From: a virus
DNA length: 42,364 bases
Virus record (IMG/VR): IMGVR_UViG_3300033233_000075
Coordinates: 1 to 42,364 of that record
Direction: 5' to 3' (one strand)
This document shows, one piece after another, positions 6,674 through 14,180 of the stretch. Under the pieces are notes generated by a model, which was given only the letters and a program-made list of their open reading frames with translations, was not told where the DNA came from and made no database searches. Position 1 is the first letter of the stretch, and each line of letters opens with the position of its first letter. The position numbers and the translations under genes are program-made.

Positions 6674-7369
6674 TCATCGCTTCTCCTCCGCTTGGATAGC
6701 GTCCCAGAGGGCGACGCCGGGCGAGCCGCACTCGCGGAGGACGCCGAGGCAGATGTCGGCCGACAGGGTGAGAATCTTGTCGGCGGCGGAGGGGGTGCCG
6801 GCGGCGGCGTAGTTGGCGGCGGCGGCGGCGTAGTCGGCGGCGGAGGCGGCGGCGGCGGAGGCGGCGGCGGCGGAGGCGGTGGCGTCGGCGGCGGCGGCGG
6901 CGGCGGCGGAGGCGGCGGCGGCGGAGGCGGTGGCGTCGGCGGCGGCGGCGGCGGCGGCGGAGGCGGCGGCGTAAGAGCCCTCCAAAGCACACCGTTCCGC
7001 CTCTTTATGTAACCCGACGGCAACCAAAGCGGGGGGCAATACCTCTCTGATCGTCAACTCGGCGACCCGTGCGGCGAAGCGTCGCCCGTCGACGATCTCC
7101 CGGGACCCAAGCTGTGCGACGGCGACCGCTCTGAGTCCTACAGCCCTCGCTTTCGGCGAGGACCAGCGCGAGTCGTTGAGCCTGATCTTGAACGCCCGCA
7201 CCGCCGGGGCGACGCACGACGGCTCGTCGCCGTGCGCCTCGCCGAGCGTGTAGCAGACGGCGGCCTCGACGCACATCTGCCCCGGGACCGGTTTCCCGAC
7301 TCCCGAGACGAGACCTGCGTCGACGACGGCGAGCAGGCGGCGGGCGTCCTCGACCGTGTGCGCGGTCAC
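6674..7369 (-). CDS. Protein with Ala-rich tandem repeat domain
   Basis: 231 residues from GTG 7369 (GTGA overlap). Residues 1-135 look like a normal globular domain with several Cys. Residues about 133-190 are almost only Ala with regularly placed Ser, Asp, Thr and Tyr, including two perfect 17-residue units (137-153 and 154-170), and would form a long helix. A short globular tail follows (ILTLSADICLGVLRECG). Ala-repeat early proteins of unknown function occur in many phages. The repeat DNA is nearly pure GGC/GGA triplets, prone to slippage in steps of three that keep the frame. Confidence 0.6.
   Translation of the reverse strand: MTAHTVEDARRLLAVVDAGLVSGVGKPVPGQMCVEAAVCYTLGEAHGDEPSCVAPAVRAFKIRLNDSRWSSPKARAVGLRAVAVAQLGSREIVDGRRFAARVAELTIREVLPPALVAVGLHKEAERCALEGSYAAASAAAAAAADATASAAAASAAAAAAADATASAAAASAAAASAADYAAAAANYAAAGTPSAADKILTLSADICLGVLRECGSPGVALWDAIQAEEKR
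6860..6961 (-). repeat. Two perfect 51-bp tandem repeats in a GC-triplet tract
   Basis: Codes for two identical 17-residue units (Ser, seven Ala, Asp-Ala-Thr-Ala-Ser, four Ala) in the gene at 6674-7369. The surrounding tract, about 6790-6975, is low-complexity (GGC)n/(GGA)n. Length may vary between strains, and assembly here is less certain than elsewhere. Confidence 0.8.
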
Positions 7370-7584
7370 TGCCCGATCTCCGTCGGCTTCCCGCCGTCGA
7401 CCGCCGCCGCGAGCAGCTCGACGCGGCCCTCGACCTCAAACGTCCCGAGCGCCTCGCCCTTCGGGGTAAGCAGGACCGCCCGGACGTGCGTCGTCAACCC
7501 GCCCGGCGCGCTCTCCATCGAGACTAGGCGCTCGCGCGGGAACCAGATCGTCGCCGGCTGACCGGCGATTTTGAACATCGGCAT
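7366..7584 (-). CDS. Small beta-rich hypothetical protein
   Basis: 72 residues from ATG 7584 (TGATG overlap with the metalloprotease stop) with AAGGAGGAAG just upstream. Alternating hydrophobic strands (MFKIAGQPATIWFPRERLV, VRAVLLTPKGEALGTFEV, RVELLAAAV) suggest a small barrel. No Cys or catalytic motif. No family recognised. Confidence 0.55.
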   Translation of the reverse strand: MPMFKIAGQPATIWFPRERLVSMESAPGGLTTHVRAVLLTPKGEALGTFEVEGRVELLAAAVDGGKPTEIGQ

Positions 7585-7982
7585 CACTTCCTCCTTCTCG
7601 ACCTCGGGTACGACCCGAAGGTCAGGTTCGTGCTGACCCGGTAGCCGCGCGCCCGGAGCCACGCGGCGATCTCGTACGTGAGCGCCCGCCACTTCGGGCC
7701 GTGGTGCAGACTCTCCCGGCCCCACGTCCCGAGGTGGGCGAGCTCGTGCGCGAACGTCGCCATGATCGTCGCCTCGGAGAGAGCCTGGCGCGGGCGGTGG
7801 TAGCGGTGGACGCGGAGGTCGAGGGACGGCGTCACCGCCCGGCCGCGGTACGCCCGGCCGTCCGCCTTGACCCGGCGGGACGGGGAGAACGGCTCGAGGA
7901 GGACGTCGGCCGGCGTCCCGAAGCGCCGGTGCGCGGCGGCGACGAGGTCGGGGAGCTCGGCCCAGAGCGTCAGCCGCGTCAC
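7584..7982 (-). CDS. SprT-like zinc metalloprotease
   Basis: 132 residues from GTG 7982. The active site FAHELAHLG gives H79-E80-x-x-H83, and a third ligand follows in SLHHGPKW (H93/H94), the HExxH...H arrangement of the SprT/Spartan family (PF10263). That family in eukaryotes cleaves proteins crosslinked to DNA during replication. The bacterial and phage members are small like this one and mostly uncharacterised. It lies in the replication operon directly downstream of the primase-helicase, so action on replication-blocking proteins is a plausible inference. The C-terminus is basic (YPRSRRRK). Confidence 0.75.
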   Translation of the reverse strand: MTRLTLWAELPDLVAAAHRRFGTPADVLLEPFSPSRRVKADGRAYRGRAVTPSLDLRVHRYHRPRQALSEATIMATFAHELAHLGTWGRESLHHGPKWRALTYEIAAWLRARGYRVSTNLTFGSYPRSRRRK

Positions 7983-8038
7983 GGCTTCTCCCGCGGCTTC
8001 CGGGGGATCAGGATGACCGGGTCTGGCTTGCGCGCCAC
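7979..8038 (-). CDS. Possible 19-residue peptide
   Basis: GTG 8038 to TGA 7979, reading ARKPDPVILIPRKPREKP after the start. Its stop overlaps the GTG of the SprT-like gene (GTGA), the spacing used by genuine neighbours, which is the only reason to list it. It may simply be the in-frame relic of a longer reading frame used for coupling. Low confidence. Confidence 0.25.
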   Translation of the reverse strand: MARKPDPVILIPRKPREKP

Positions 8039-8181
8039 GCGTCCCTCCACTTCCGGCGGCGGGCCGCCCGCGCCTCGCCGCGTGTGTGTGGGCGGAGGCG
8101 GATCGGGAGAACCTTTTTGGCGAGCCGCTCGATCACATCTTCAGGATAGCGGTCTCGCCCGCTACGGTCAATCGGGTTCAC
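8008..8181 (-). CDS. Small basic protein
   Basis: 57 residues from GTG 8181, which overlaps the TGA of the primase-helicase gene. The second half is very basic with Trp residues (EARAARRRKWRDAWRASQ), suggesting nucleic acid contact. It fills what would otherwise be a gap between the helicase and the metalloprotease. No family recognised. Confidence 0.5.
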   Translation of the reverse strand: MNPIDRSGRDRYPEDVIERLAKKVLPIRLRPHTRGEARAARRRKWRDAWRASQTRSS

Positions 8182-9983
8182 GTCTTGACACTCCCGTCGT
8201 CCCGTGCCGGCGGCGCCGGGAGCGCCTCGCCGTCCTCGACGATCTTCTTGTACTTCGCGATCGTGTGGTCACTCCTCATCCCGGTCGCCGCCCGGAGCTC
8301 GGCGTACGTCCTCGCCCCGCCGGCGAGCGCGCGCCGCATCGCGTCGACGCCCTCGTTGTGCCGGACGCGGCCGGCCGGGTCGGGCATCTCGACGACCTCG
8401 TACCGCCCGTCAACGTACCGGAGCGCGACGTCGTCCGGGTCGTCCGTCAGCCGGGACTCCCACGAGAGGACACGGAGGTCGCCGCCGTCGCCCCCGTGCG
8501 GCCGGTGCCGGATGACGACGTCCATGTCGCCCGTAATCGCCGAGCTGCCCCGTGCGGCGTCCGCGATGTCGTCGACCTCGCCGCTCGCGCCCTTTCGCGC
8601 GTGCCGGACGAAGACGCACGCGACGCCGGCCGAGCGCGCCCGGTCGAGCGGGTCGAGGACGGCGACCGAGCCCGAGCTGTTCTCCGCGTCCCCCCGGATC
8701 CGGGCGAGTCGGGCGAGCGTGTCGACGACGATCACCTTCGCCCCGAGCCAGGTCGCGAGGTCGACGACGGCCGCGGCGGCGACCGGCCACGGGCCGAGGG
8801 CGGCGAGCCCGGACTTGCGGACGACGACGAGCGGGAGGTCGGCGCCGTACAGCCCGGCCCGCGTGAGGGTCGCCTTCAGCGACGCGCCCTCCTGCTCGGT
8901 GAGGACGACGACCGGGCCGGGCGAGACCGCGCGCCCGAGGAACGGCTCGCCGGTGAGGACCGAGCGGACGAGCTGGTAGACGAGCGTCGACTTCCCCTTC
9001 TTGACCTTGCCGATTACCTCGGTGAACGCGCCCGGGGCGACGAAGTCCTCGACGACCCAGTCCTGGTCCGGGAACTCGAGGGAGCGGACGGGGACGAAGG
9101 CGGAGGCGGGGACCTCGGGCGGCGGGGCCGATGCCGATGCCGATGTCGACCCGACGGGGGCGGAGGCGGGCGCGCTCTCGACGGAGAAGACAACCTCGCG
9201 CTTCTCGTACGCCGAGTCGAGTCGGTTCCGGACGTCCGCTAGGGCCCACGGCTGGCGTGGGTTTCCGAGTGTCAAGCGGGCCGCCCATCCCAGGAGAACG
9301 ACCTCGGCGACGTCCCGGTCGAGGTGGCCGGCCGCCCACCACGCGAGGCGGGTGAGCGTCTCGTGCTGCGTACCGATCGAGACGTCCTCGGGACGGGCGA
9401 GGGCGGCGGCGACCCACAGGTCGGTCGTCCCGGCGGCGGGCGCGGCGGTCGCCTCGGGGCGCTCGAGCGCCCACGCTGGGAGCGGCGCGAGCTCGTTCGT
9501 CGCCCACGCGGCATCGTCTCCGAACCACAAGTACTTGCCGCCCCCCGGGTGACGGCTCGGGGGGGCGACGACGAACGAGCCGTCCCCCTGGCGGTCGATG
9601 CCGAGCCGACTCGTCTTTCCCTTCGAGACGGGTGAACTGGACGAGCAGTAGACGTGCAGTCCGCCGCCTCCAGTGACGACGCGTGGCGCGAACCACAAGC
9701 CCTCGGCTTCGATATCTAGCTGCCCTCCGTTCCGCGGGTCGACGTCGAGGACGACGAGGCCGCCGGACGGACGGCCGCAGACGATGCCGATGCCGTATCC
9801 GCGCCCACGCTCGTCGGTCGCGAGCGGCTCGCCCCACCACTGCTCGAGCTCCGCCGGCCACGCGCGCCGCTCCCCCGTGAGGAACGGCCGGAGCTCGACG
9901 GCCGGCCGCTTTGTCCCCGGAACGAGCGGGATCACGGACCAGCCGCGGGCGGCGTACGCGCGGGCGTACTCGAGGGGGCTCAA
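8178..9983 (-). CDS. Primase-polymerase / RepA-type helicase fusion
   Basis: 601 residues. Residues 1-170 are a bifunctional primase-polymerase (archaeo-eukaryotic primase, Prim-Pol) domain: WSVIPLVPGTKRP, GLVVLDVDPRNGG with metal ligands D80 and D82, and GGGLHVYC with H110. A linker rich in Ala, Ser and Pro (about 270-295) leads to a RecA-fold ATPase with Walker A GKVKKGKST (325-333) and Walker B KVIVVDTLARL (D421), then FVRHARKG and the RGSSAITGDMD segment typical of RepA-like (AAA_25) helicases. A winged-helix-like end follows. It should prime and unwind DNA for the family A polymerase. The only start is TTG 9983, two bases after the preceding stop. Confidence 0.9.
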   Translation of the reverse strand: MSPLEYARAYAARGWSVIPLVPGTKRPAVELRPFLTGERRAWPAELEQWWGEPLATDERGRGYGIGIVCGRPSGGLVVLDVDPRNGGQLDIEAEGLWFAPRVVTGGGGLHVYCSSSSPVSKGKTSRLGIDRQGDGSFVVAPPSRHPGGGKYLWFGDDAAWATNELAPLPAWALERPEATAAPAAGTTDLWVAAALARPEDVSIGTQHETLTRLAWWAAGHLDRDVAEVVLLGWAARLTLGNPRQPWALADVRNRLDSAYEKREVVFSVESAPASAPVGSTSASASAPPPEVPASAFVPVRSLEFPDQDWVVEDFVAPGAFTEVIGKVKKGKSTLVYQLVRSVLTGEPFLGRAVSPGPVVVLTEQEGASLKATLTRAGLYGADLPLVVVRKSGLAALGPWPVAAAAVVDLATWLGAKVIVVDTLARLARIRGDAENSSGSVAVLDPLDRARSAGVACVFVRHARKGASGEVDDIADAARGSSAITGDMDVVIRHRPHGGDGGDLRVLSWESRLTDDPDDVALRYVDGRYEVVEMPDPAGRVRHNEGVDAMRRALAGGARTYAELRAATGMRSDHTIAKYKKIVEDGEALPAPPARDDGSVKT

Positions 9984-9984
9984 A

Positions 9985-10140
9985 CTACTCGCTCACCTTC
10001 ATCACCGCGACGAGGAACCGCTCGCCGGCGACGTCGACGAAGAAGTCGGTGTCCTCGTAGCCGGCGGACGCATCCGCCCCGATGTCGTCGAGGTCCACGA
10101 CGGCCGCGCGTAGCTGCTCAGCAAGGTCTGTGGCTTCCAT
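9985..10140 (-). CDS. Small acidic protein
   Basis: 51 residues from ATG 10140, strongly acidic in the middle (VVDLDDIGADASAGYEDTDF). It ends one base before the TTG of the primase-helicase gene, so ribosomes finishing here probably help that weak start. No family recognised. Confidence 0.5.
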   Translation of the reverse strand: MEATDLAEQLRAAVVDLDDIGADASAGYEDTDFFVDVAGERFLVAVMKVSE

Positions 10141-10450
10141 GTGGAACCTCCTCGGGGTGGGCGGAGACGACCGCGACGACCGCCTCGTGTATCGTGTCGA
10201 GCCGGCCGTGTAGGTAGCGGAGGGAAACGGCTACCGCCTCGCCGTTGTCCTCCGCGGACGCTACGGCCGCCATCCGGAGCGCGTCGAACGCGTGGGAGAG
10301 GGCGACGGCGACGGCGACGACGATGTCGCCGGGGACGACGTACCGGGTCAGGGCGGGGCGCGGCGCGGAGGCGCCGAAGCCGCGGGCGCCGGAGTCGAAG
10401 GCGTTCTCCGTCTCGTACGCGATCGCGAGGTGGCGGACTTCATCGGGCAT
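10118..10450 (-). CDS. Hypothetical early protein
   Basis: 110 residues from ATG 10450 with an AAAGGAG site about nine bases upstream. Mainly helical; the middle, VVPGDIVVAVAVALSHAFDAL, is hydrophobic but contains charges and His, so it is probably a buried helix rather than a membrane span. The last 23 bases overlap the next gene. No family recognised. Confidence 0.5.
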   Translation of the reverse strand: MPDEVRHLAIAYETENAFDSGARGFGASAPRPALTRYVVPGDIVVAVAVALSHAFDALRMAAVASAEDNGEAVAVSLRYLHGRLDTIHEAVVAVVSAHPEEVPHGSHRPC

Positions 10451-10679
10451 GACGGTCGAGCTCCTTTCCGAGCGCCTTGAAGGCGGCGACCAAGGCGGGG
10501 GCGCCGGGCATCTCCTCGAGGGGGCGGCCGGCGCGGGCGGCGTCGAGCCGGAGAGCACTGAGTCGACGGCCAAGGGCTGTCCACCTGTCGCGCCTACTCC
10601 AGTAGCCGACGGAGTCTAGGTGCTCCTGCTCCTCCGCCGGGCGCGGCCGGTGATTGGTGCCGTCGAGTGTGCGCGTCAT
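10440..10679 (-). CDS. Small helical hypothetical protein
   Basis: 79 residues from ATG 10679, which overlaps the stop of the repeat protein upstream (ATGA). Helical and basic, ending in a KALGKELDRHAR helix. It overlaps the next gene by 11 bases. No family recognised. Confidence 0.5.
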   Translation of the reverse strand: MTRTLDGTNHRPRPAEEQEHLDSVGYWSRRDRWTALGRRLSALRLDAARAGRPLEEMPGAPALVAAFKALGKELDRHAR

Positions 10680-11323
10680 TTCCCGGTCCGGTGCAGGTGA
10701 CGAAGACGTGCCTCGAAGACGGCGTTTTGGGCGCTCCGCGCGGCGCTCCACGCGGCGCTCCACGCGGCGCTCCCCGCGGCGCTCCCCGCGGCGCTCTCCG
10801 CGGCGCTCTCCGCGGCGCTCTCCGCGGCCCTCCTCGCGGCGCTCCGCGCGGCGCTCTCCGCGGCGCTCTCCGCGGCGCTCCACGCGGCGCTCCACGCGGC
10901 GTTTAGTTCGTCGATTGTCGCTGATCCCGCGAGAAACAGCCGAGCGACGCGGACGGCATGCCAGCTTCGACAGCTGGGCGAGTTTCCCGCAGCTTCTTCT
11001 CCCCGGAGCGCGGCCTCGGCGCAGTCGCACGCGAATTCGCGGAGGGCGCGCTCCGCGTCGGCGAGCCAGAGGACCTTTCGGGAGTAGGCGACCATCTTGT
11101 CGTCCTCCTCCACCGACGCCCCGGGTAGCGCGACACGGCAGACGACGGAGCCAGGTGCGAATTGGAGCGCGTCGATCGCGCGGCGACTCGCGTGGAGCCC
11201 GTATTCATAGAGCTCTAGCGGCCGGTTGTGCAGGACGGTATAAGTCGTCCCCTCCCGGATCAGGCGATTGTCGCCGTAGCCGAGCCGCCGGTCCTTCCTC
11301 AAGAAGTGCCACCCGTAGATCAT
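10676..11323 (-). CDS. DUF7666-like protein with SAAx tetrapeptide repeats
   Basis: 215 residues from ATG 11323, chosen over the earlier in-frame start because TTGGAGGTAACG precedes it. The N-terminal half (GWHFLRKDRRLGYGDN, YEYGLHASRRAIDALQFAPG, SVVCRVALPG, DDKMVAYSRKVLWL) matches a domain common in phage proteins that I believe is DUF7666. From about residue 139 to 197 it is a run of SAAx tetrapeptides with x = Trp, Glu, Arg or Gly. The DNA is a 12-bp minisatellite. The repeat would form a helix with bulky or charged residues every fourth position. Function unknown. Confidence 0.65.
   Translation of the reverse strand: MIYGWHFLRKDRRLGYGDNRLIREGTTYTVLHNRPLELYEYGLHASRRAIDALQFAPGSVVCRVALPGASVEEDDKMVAYSRKVLWLADAERALREFACDCAEAALRGEEAAGNSPSCRSWHAVRVARLFLAGSATIDELNAAWSAAWSAAESAAESAARSAARRAAESAAESAAESAAGSAAGSAAWSAAWSAARSAQNAVFEARLRHLHRTGK
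10731..10907 (-). repeat. 12-bp minisatellite coding SAAx repeats
   Basis: About fourteen tandem units near GCGGCGCTCCAC on the plus strand, varying in the last positions so that the fourth residue of each coded tetrapeptide changes. Twelve bases is a whole number of codons, so gain or loss of units keeps the frame and would change protein length between strains. Confidence 0.85.
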
Positions 11324-11339
11324 CGTTACCTCCAAGGTA

Positions 11340-12203
11340 TCAAACCCGGCGCGGCGTGTCAAACGCGCCCGGGTCGTCGAGCTTCGCGGCCGCCTCGAGG
11401 ACGTCGGCGTCCGGCCGCCGGTCGTACCGCATCGTCGTCGTGATCGACGCGTGGCCCATCATCCGGCGGAGGTCGGCCGCCTGGATGCCGGTCGCAAGGG
11501 CGAGCGAGGCGAACGTTCTCCGCAGGTCGTGCGGAGAGAGGCGGCCGAGGCCGGCGCGCTCGGCGGCCGCGTCGACGACGCGCCAGACGGACTTGCCGTC
11601 GCGCCAGCGGAAGACGTACTCACCCCGGGGCGCGCCGACGTGCCACTCCAGCAAGGGGACGAGCGCCCACGCCGGAAGGCGCATCCGACGTTCCTTGTTG
11701 CCCTTCCCGAGGACACGGACGTGTCCCTCGGCTACCTGGCGCCAGAGCAAGCCGCACAGCTCGGCGCGGCGGAGGCCGGCGCCGCAGGCGACCGCGAGGA
11801 GAGCGCACCCTTCCGCGTCATCGGCCGCGACGAGAAGCCGCTGTACCTCGGGCCATGTGAGCGCCCGCCCCCGCCCGAGCCGCCCGCCCCGGACGGCCGG
11901 GAGGCTCGCGAGGAGGCGCACATGCGCGTCCCAGGAGACGAGCCCGAGCCGCCAGGACGCCCGGACCACCCCGCGTACGCCAGAGAGCATCCGGCGGGCT
12001 GTAGCGGGCGCGTAGCGCGAAGCAAGGACATCCCTGATCCGACCGCAGGTCTCGGCGTCCAGGCGAAACCACTGATCGTCGCCCGCGGCAAGGCCGGTGA
12101 ACTGCGGCCAGGCTATAGCGCCTGCGGTACGCAGGTCGCTCAACGCGACCCGGCGGGTGGACGGCGCGAGGGTCGCGAGGTAGGCTTCGACGGGGTGCGT
12201 CAT
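11340..12203 (-). CDS. int: Tyrosine recombinase (phage integrase)
   Basis: 287 residues from ATG 12203 (ATGA overlap). The N-terminal 100 residues are the SAM-like core-binding domain. The catalytic domain has R145 in GAGLRRAELCGL, K170 in GKGNKER, H225 and R228 in HDLRRTFAS, H251 in MGHAS and the nucleophile Y260 in MRYDRR, so all six catalytic positions are present. It would integrate the phage DNA between attP and attB, making this a temperate phage. The protein is XerC/D-like in size. No excisionase or repressor is recognisable next to it. It is expressed in the same direction and operon as the replication genes, which is unusual for lambda-like control. Confidence 0.93.
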   Translation of the reverse strand: MTHPVEAYLATLAPSTRRVALSDLRTAGAIAWPQFTGLAAGDDQWFRLDAETCGRIRDVLASRYAPATARRMLSGVRGVVRASWRLGLVSWDAHVRLLASLPAVRGGRLGRGRALTWPEVQRLLVAADDAEGCALLAVACGAGLRRAELCGLLWRQVAEGHVRVLGKGNKERRMRLPAWALVPLLEWHVGAPRGEYVFRWRDGKSVWRVVDAAAERAGLGRLSPHDLRRTFASLALATGIQAADLRRMMGHASITTTMRYDRRPDADVLEAAAKLDDPGAFDTPRRV

Positions 12204-12490
12204 CGCATCATCCCTAGCAGAATCCCGGCCTCGAATTCGTTACACTTCTGCACCGCCAGGTCACTGCTGCACTGCATCTCTCTCTCTGGAGAGAGTGCAT
12301 GCAGCGGGACCCGTGCAGTGAAGTGAATATGCCCGTCAGGGGCCTCGTGGAAGTCGGGAATCAAACCCCGTCTCAGGCCAAGCAGATACCGCGATGCGGA
12401 CTCTCCGCCCTCTCGCGCCCGTCCACGGTACGGCCAGCCGGCGACGCCGCGCCAGAAGATAGCGAAACGGTCGCGCATCGCTTTTCTCAC
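12200..12490 (-). CDS. Hypothetical protein upstream of integrase
   Basis: 96 residues from GTG 12490 (GTGA overlap); its stop overlaps the integrase start. The first half is basic (MRKAMRDRFAIFWRGVAGWP). The C-terminal part is coded by DNA visibly less GC-rich than its neighbours and containing inverted repeats (12261-12321). It could be an excisionase-like directionality factor by position and size, but no winged-helix signature is visible, so that is a guess. Confidence 0.5.
   Translation of the reverse strand: MRKAMRDRFAIFWRGVAGWPYRGRAREGGESASRYLLGLRRGLIPDFHEAPDGHIHFTARVPLHALSPEREMQCSSDLAVQKCNEFEAGILLGMMR
12261..12321. repeat. Nested inverted repeats next to integrase gene
   Basis: Outer perfect 7-bp arms TCACTGC (12261-12267) and GCAGTGA (12315-12321) flank an imperfect hairpin at 12266-12305 built from GCTGCACTGCAT plus a CT tract on the left and GGAGAGAGTGCATGCAGC on the right. 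It lies 58 bp upstream of the integrase start and inside another coding sequence. Position and base composition make it a candidate for integrase arm sites or the attP core. No core can be proved without an attB. Confidence 0.4.
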
Positions 12491-12756
12491 GTGCTCTTCC
12501 CCTCTCTTTCGACCGGCCGGTGAACGACCCGCCCGCCCCGGAGCACCTTCGCGCCCCACTCGACCCGCGGCGCGGGGGCCGGGCGGCCGGCCTCCCCCGC
12601 CGCGTAGTGCTCGAGCAGCGGCCCGAGCCCGGCGAGCGGCGGCCACGTCCGCCGGAGGAGGTTCGCGCACCGCCGCCGCTCGGCCCGGTGCCGCTCGTGC
12701 TCGGCGGCGTCGTGCCCGCGGCGGCGGCCGCAGACGATGCAGGGGACGCCGGTCAC
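12487..12756 (-). CDS. Small Cys/His protein
   Basis: 89 residues from GTG 12756 (GTGA overlap). N-terminus PCIVCGRRRGHDAAEHERHR then a further Cys31 gives a likely Cys2-His-Cys zinc site. The rest is Arg-rich with a C-terminal basic beta-like stretch (RVEWGAKVLRGGRVVHRPVER). Coupled to the gene on each side. No family recognised. Confidence 0.55.
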   Translation of the reverse strand: MTGVPCIVCGRRRGHDAAEHERHRAERRRCANLLRRTWPPLAGLGPLLEHYAAGEAGRPAPAPRVEWGAKVLRGGRVVHRPVEREGKST

Positions 12757-13115
12757 CCACCCACCCGGTCGTTCCGCCGCTGCAGCTCTGCGTGCAGCTC
12801 GCGCCGGATGCCGGCCGCCAGCCGCGCGTCTGACATCCGGACGCAGTTGACAATGTAGCGGGTCGGCATCGTCGAGAGCGCGTAGACCTTCTCGCTCGAG
12901 CCGGGCACGTACGTCGGCTCGGCCTCGCCCGCGCCGTCGCGGACCTGGTCTACGAGGCTGCAGGTGAAGGTGTCGGTCCGCTCGCACGCCGCAAGGAACG
13001 TCGTGAGCGCATCGACGGCGGTGTTGGCGGCCTCTCTCAGGGCACGCCCTTTGATGATGACGTGGACGGGCTCGACGGTGAAGCCGTCAGATCCGATGTA
13101 CGGTCCTGTTCGCAT
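12753..13115 (-). CDS. Hypothetical early protein
   Basis: 120 residues from ATG 13115 with AGAGAGGAC upstream. The order looks like mixed alpha/beta: VEPVHVIIKGRALREAANTA, TFLAACERTDTFTCSLVDQV, then YIVNCVRMSDARLAAGIRREL. Its stop is overlapped by the next GTG. No family recognised; it is the first gene after a 72-base gap and may be reached only by readthrough of the hairpin there. Confidence 0.55.
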   Translation of the reverse strand: MRTGPYIGSDGFTVEPVHVIIKGRALREAANTAVDALTTFLAACERTDTFTCSLVDQVRDGAGEAEPTYVPGSSEKVYALSTMPTRYIVNCVRMSDARLAAGIRRELHAELQRRNDRVGG

Positions 13116-13150
13116 AGTCCTCTCTTCTCGGGCGTGGGGCGCTCGCTCGG

Positions 13151-13172
13151 CCGCCCTCCGCGGGGAAGGCGG
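13151..13172 (-). terminator. Hairpin below the DUF932 gene
   Basis: Arms CCGCCCTCC (13151-13159) and GGAAGGCGG (13164-13172) pair with one mismatch around GCGG. It falls between the DUF932 stop and the next leftward gene. There is no T-tract, so it may be a partial terminator, an RNA processing site or chance. Confidence 0.3.
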
Positions 13173-13187
13173 TCGGCTAGCGTCCGG

Positions 13188-14126
13188 CTAGGCGGCGGCG
13201 AGGAGCATCGTCATCGCGCGGTCGCGGACTTCGTTCCCGGCGAGTGCCCGGCCCATCCGGTCGCCCGCCCGCGCGTTGTGGTCGAGGAGCGCGGTCACCG
13301 CGTTGAAGAAGCCCCAGCGGGTCCCGGCGACGGCGCCGTCGCCCTGGCTCACCTGGTGTGAGAAAAGCGCGATCACCTTTCGCTGATTCGCCGGCACGAT
13401 CACCTCATGCGCGGCGTTCCGGTAGGTCGGGAAGAGGCGCTCGGCGAATTCCTGCGCCGTCTCGATCGGCATGTGCCGATTGACGAGATGCAGCGCGACC
13501 GTGTGGAAGAGGCCGAAGTAGGCCCGGGCCGACTCGATCATCTTGGCCGCCCGCGCGACACGCTCCGCCACGTTTTGGGTGTGGCGAAACGTCATCTCGT
13601 TAGGCGTCGCGCAGCCGAGCGCGGCCGAGAGCGTGTTTTGACAGACGACACGGACGGGGGTGAAGCGGAACCCGACCGCTGTTGACCCATCGTGCCCGGT
13701 GTAGCAGACGACGAACGGCGAGACTCGCTCGCCCGCGACGTCGAACCCGGCCGACTTGAGGTTGAGGACGACGAAGACGCGTCGCCCGCCGTCGAGCGAG
13801 CCGGCGACCTCGGCGACCGCCTTGTCGCTGCCGACCGCGGCCGCCGCGAGCGCGAGCGCCTCGGCATTCTGGACGATGCCGTAGCTTTCCGAGACGACGG
13901 CGAGCGTAGTGCCCGGCCGGTCCGAGCGGGTCAACGCCTTATAGCCCGGGACGCTCGCGCCCGAGCCCGCCTCGTCCGCCTGGAAGAGCGGCCGGGGAAT
14001 GACCTCCCAGTCGAGCCCGCCGAAGCGGATCATCTCGTCTACCGTCGCGAGCCGCGGGAGCCGCAGCCCGAGCCCGTGCCACGGGACCTGCCCGTGCCAG
14101 GCGAGTGAGTCGATCATGTGCGCCAT
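13188..14126 (-). CDS. DUF932 / TIGR03299 phage-plasmid protein
   Basis: 312 residues from ATG 14126 with ACGGAGGTACG upstream. Starts with WHGQVPWHGLGLRLP and contains TTLAVVSESYGIVQN, PFVVCYTGHDGSTAVGFRFTPVRVVCQNTLSAAL and a long helical C-terminus, all typical of DUF932 (TIGR03299). These proteins are widespread on plasmids and phages and often highly expressed early, but their biochemical role is not established. Full length for the family. Flanked by gaps on both sides, so it may be its own transcription segment within the leftward unit. Confidence 0.85.
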   Translation of the reverse strand: MAHMIDSLAWHGQVPWHGLGLRLPRLATVDEMIRFGGLDWEVIPRPLFQADEAGSGASVPGYKALTRSDRPGTTLAVVSESYGIVQNAEALALAAAAVGSDKAVAEVAGSLDGGRRVFVVLNLKSAGFDVAGERVSPFVVCYTGHDGSTAVGFRFTPVRVVCQNTLSAALGCATPNEMTFRHTQNVAERVARAAKMIESARAYFGLFHTVALHLVNRHMPIETAQEFAERLFPTYRNAAHEVIVPANQRKVIALFSHQVSQGDGAVAGTRWGFFNAVTALLDHNARAGDRMGRALAGNEVRDRAMTMLLAAA

Positions 14127-14180
14127 CGTACCTCCGTTAGGTTGGCTCTCGTACCTGCAAGCGACGTGCCAGCCGAGGCG

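Noticed and set aside
6692-7012. Plus-strand ORF coding an almost pure Gly/Val tract, and minus-strand poly-Pro and poly-Arg frames over the same DNA
   Set aside because: All arise from the GGC/GGA triplet tract. Only the Ala-rich minus-strand frame has globular ends, a coupled start and a coupled stop.
10731-10907. Short regular repeats as a possible CRISPR array
   Set aside because: The units are 12 bp, directly tandem without spacers and translate into a continuous SAAx repeat within a coupled gene.
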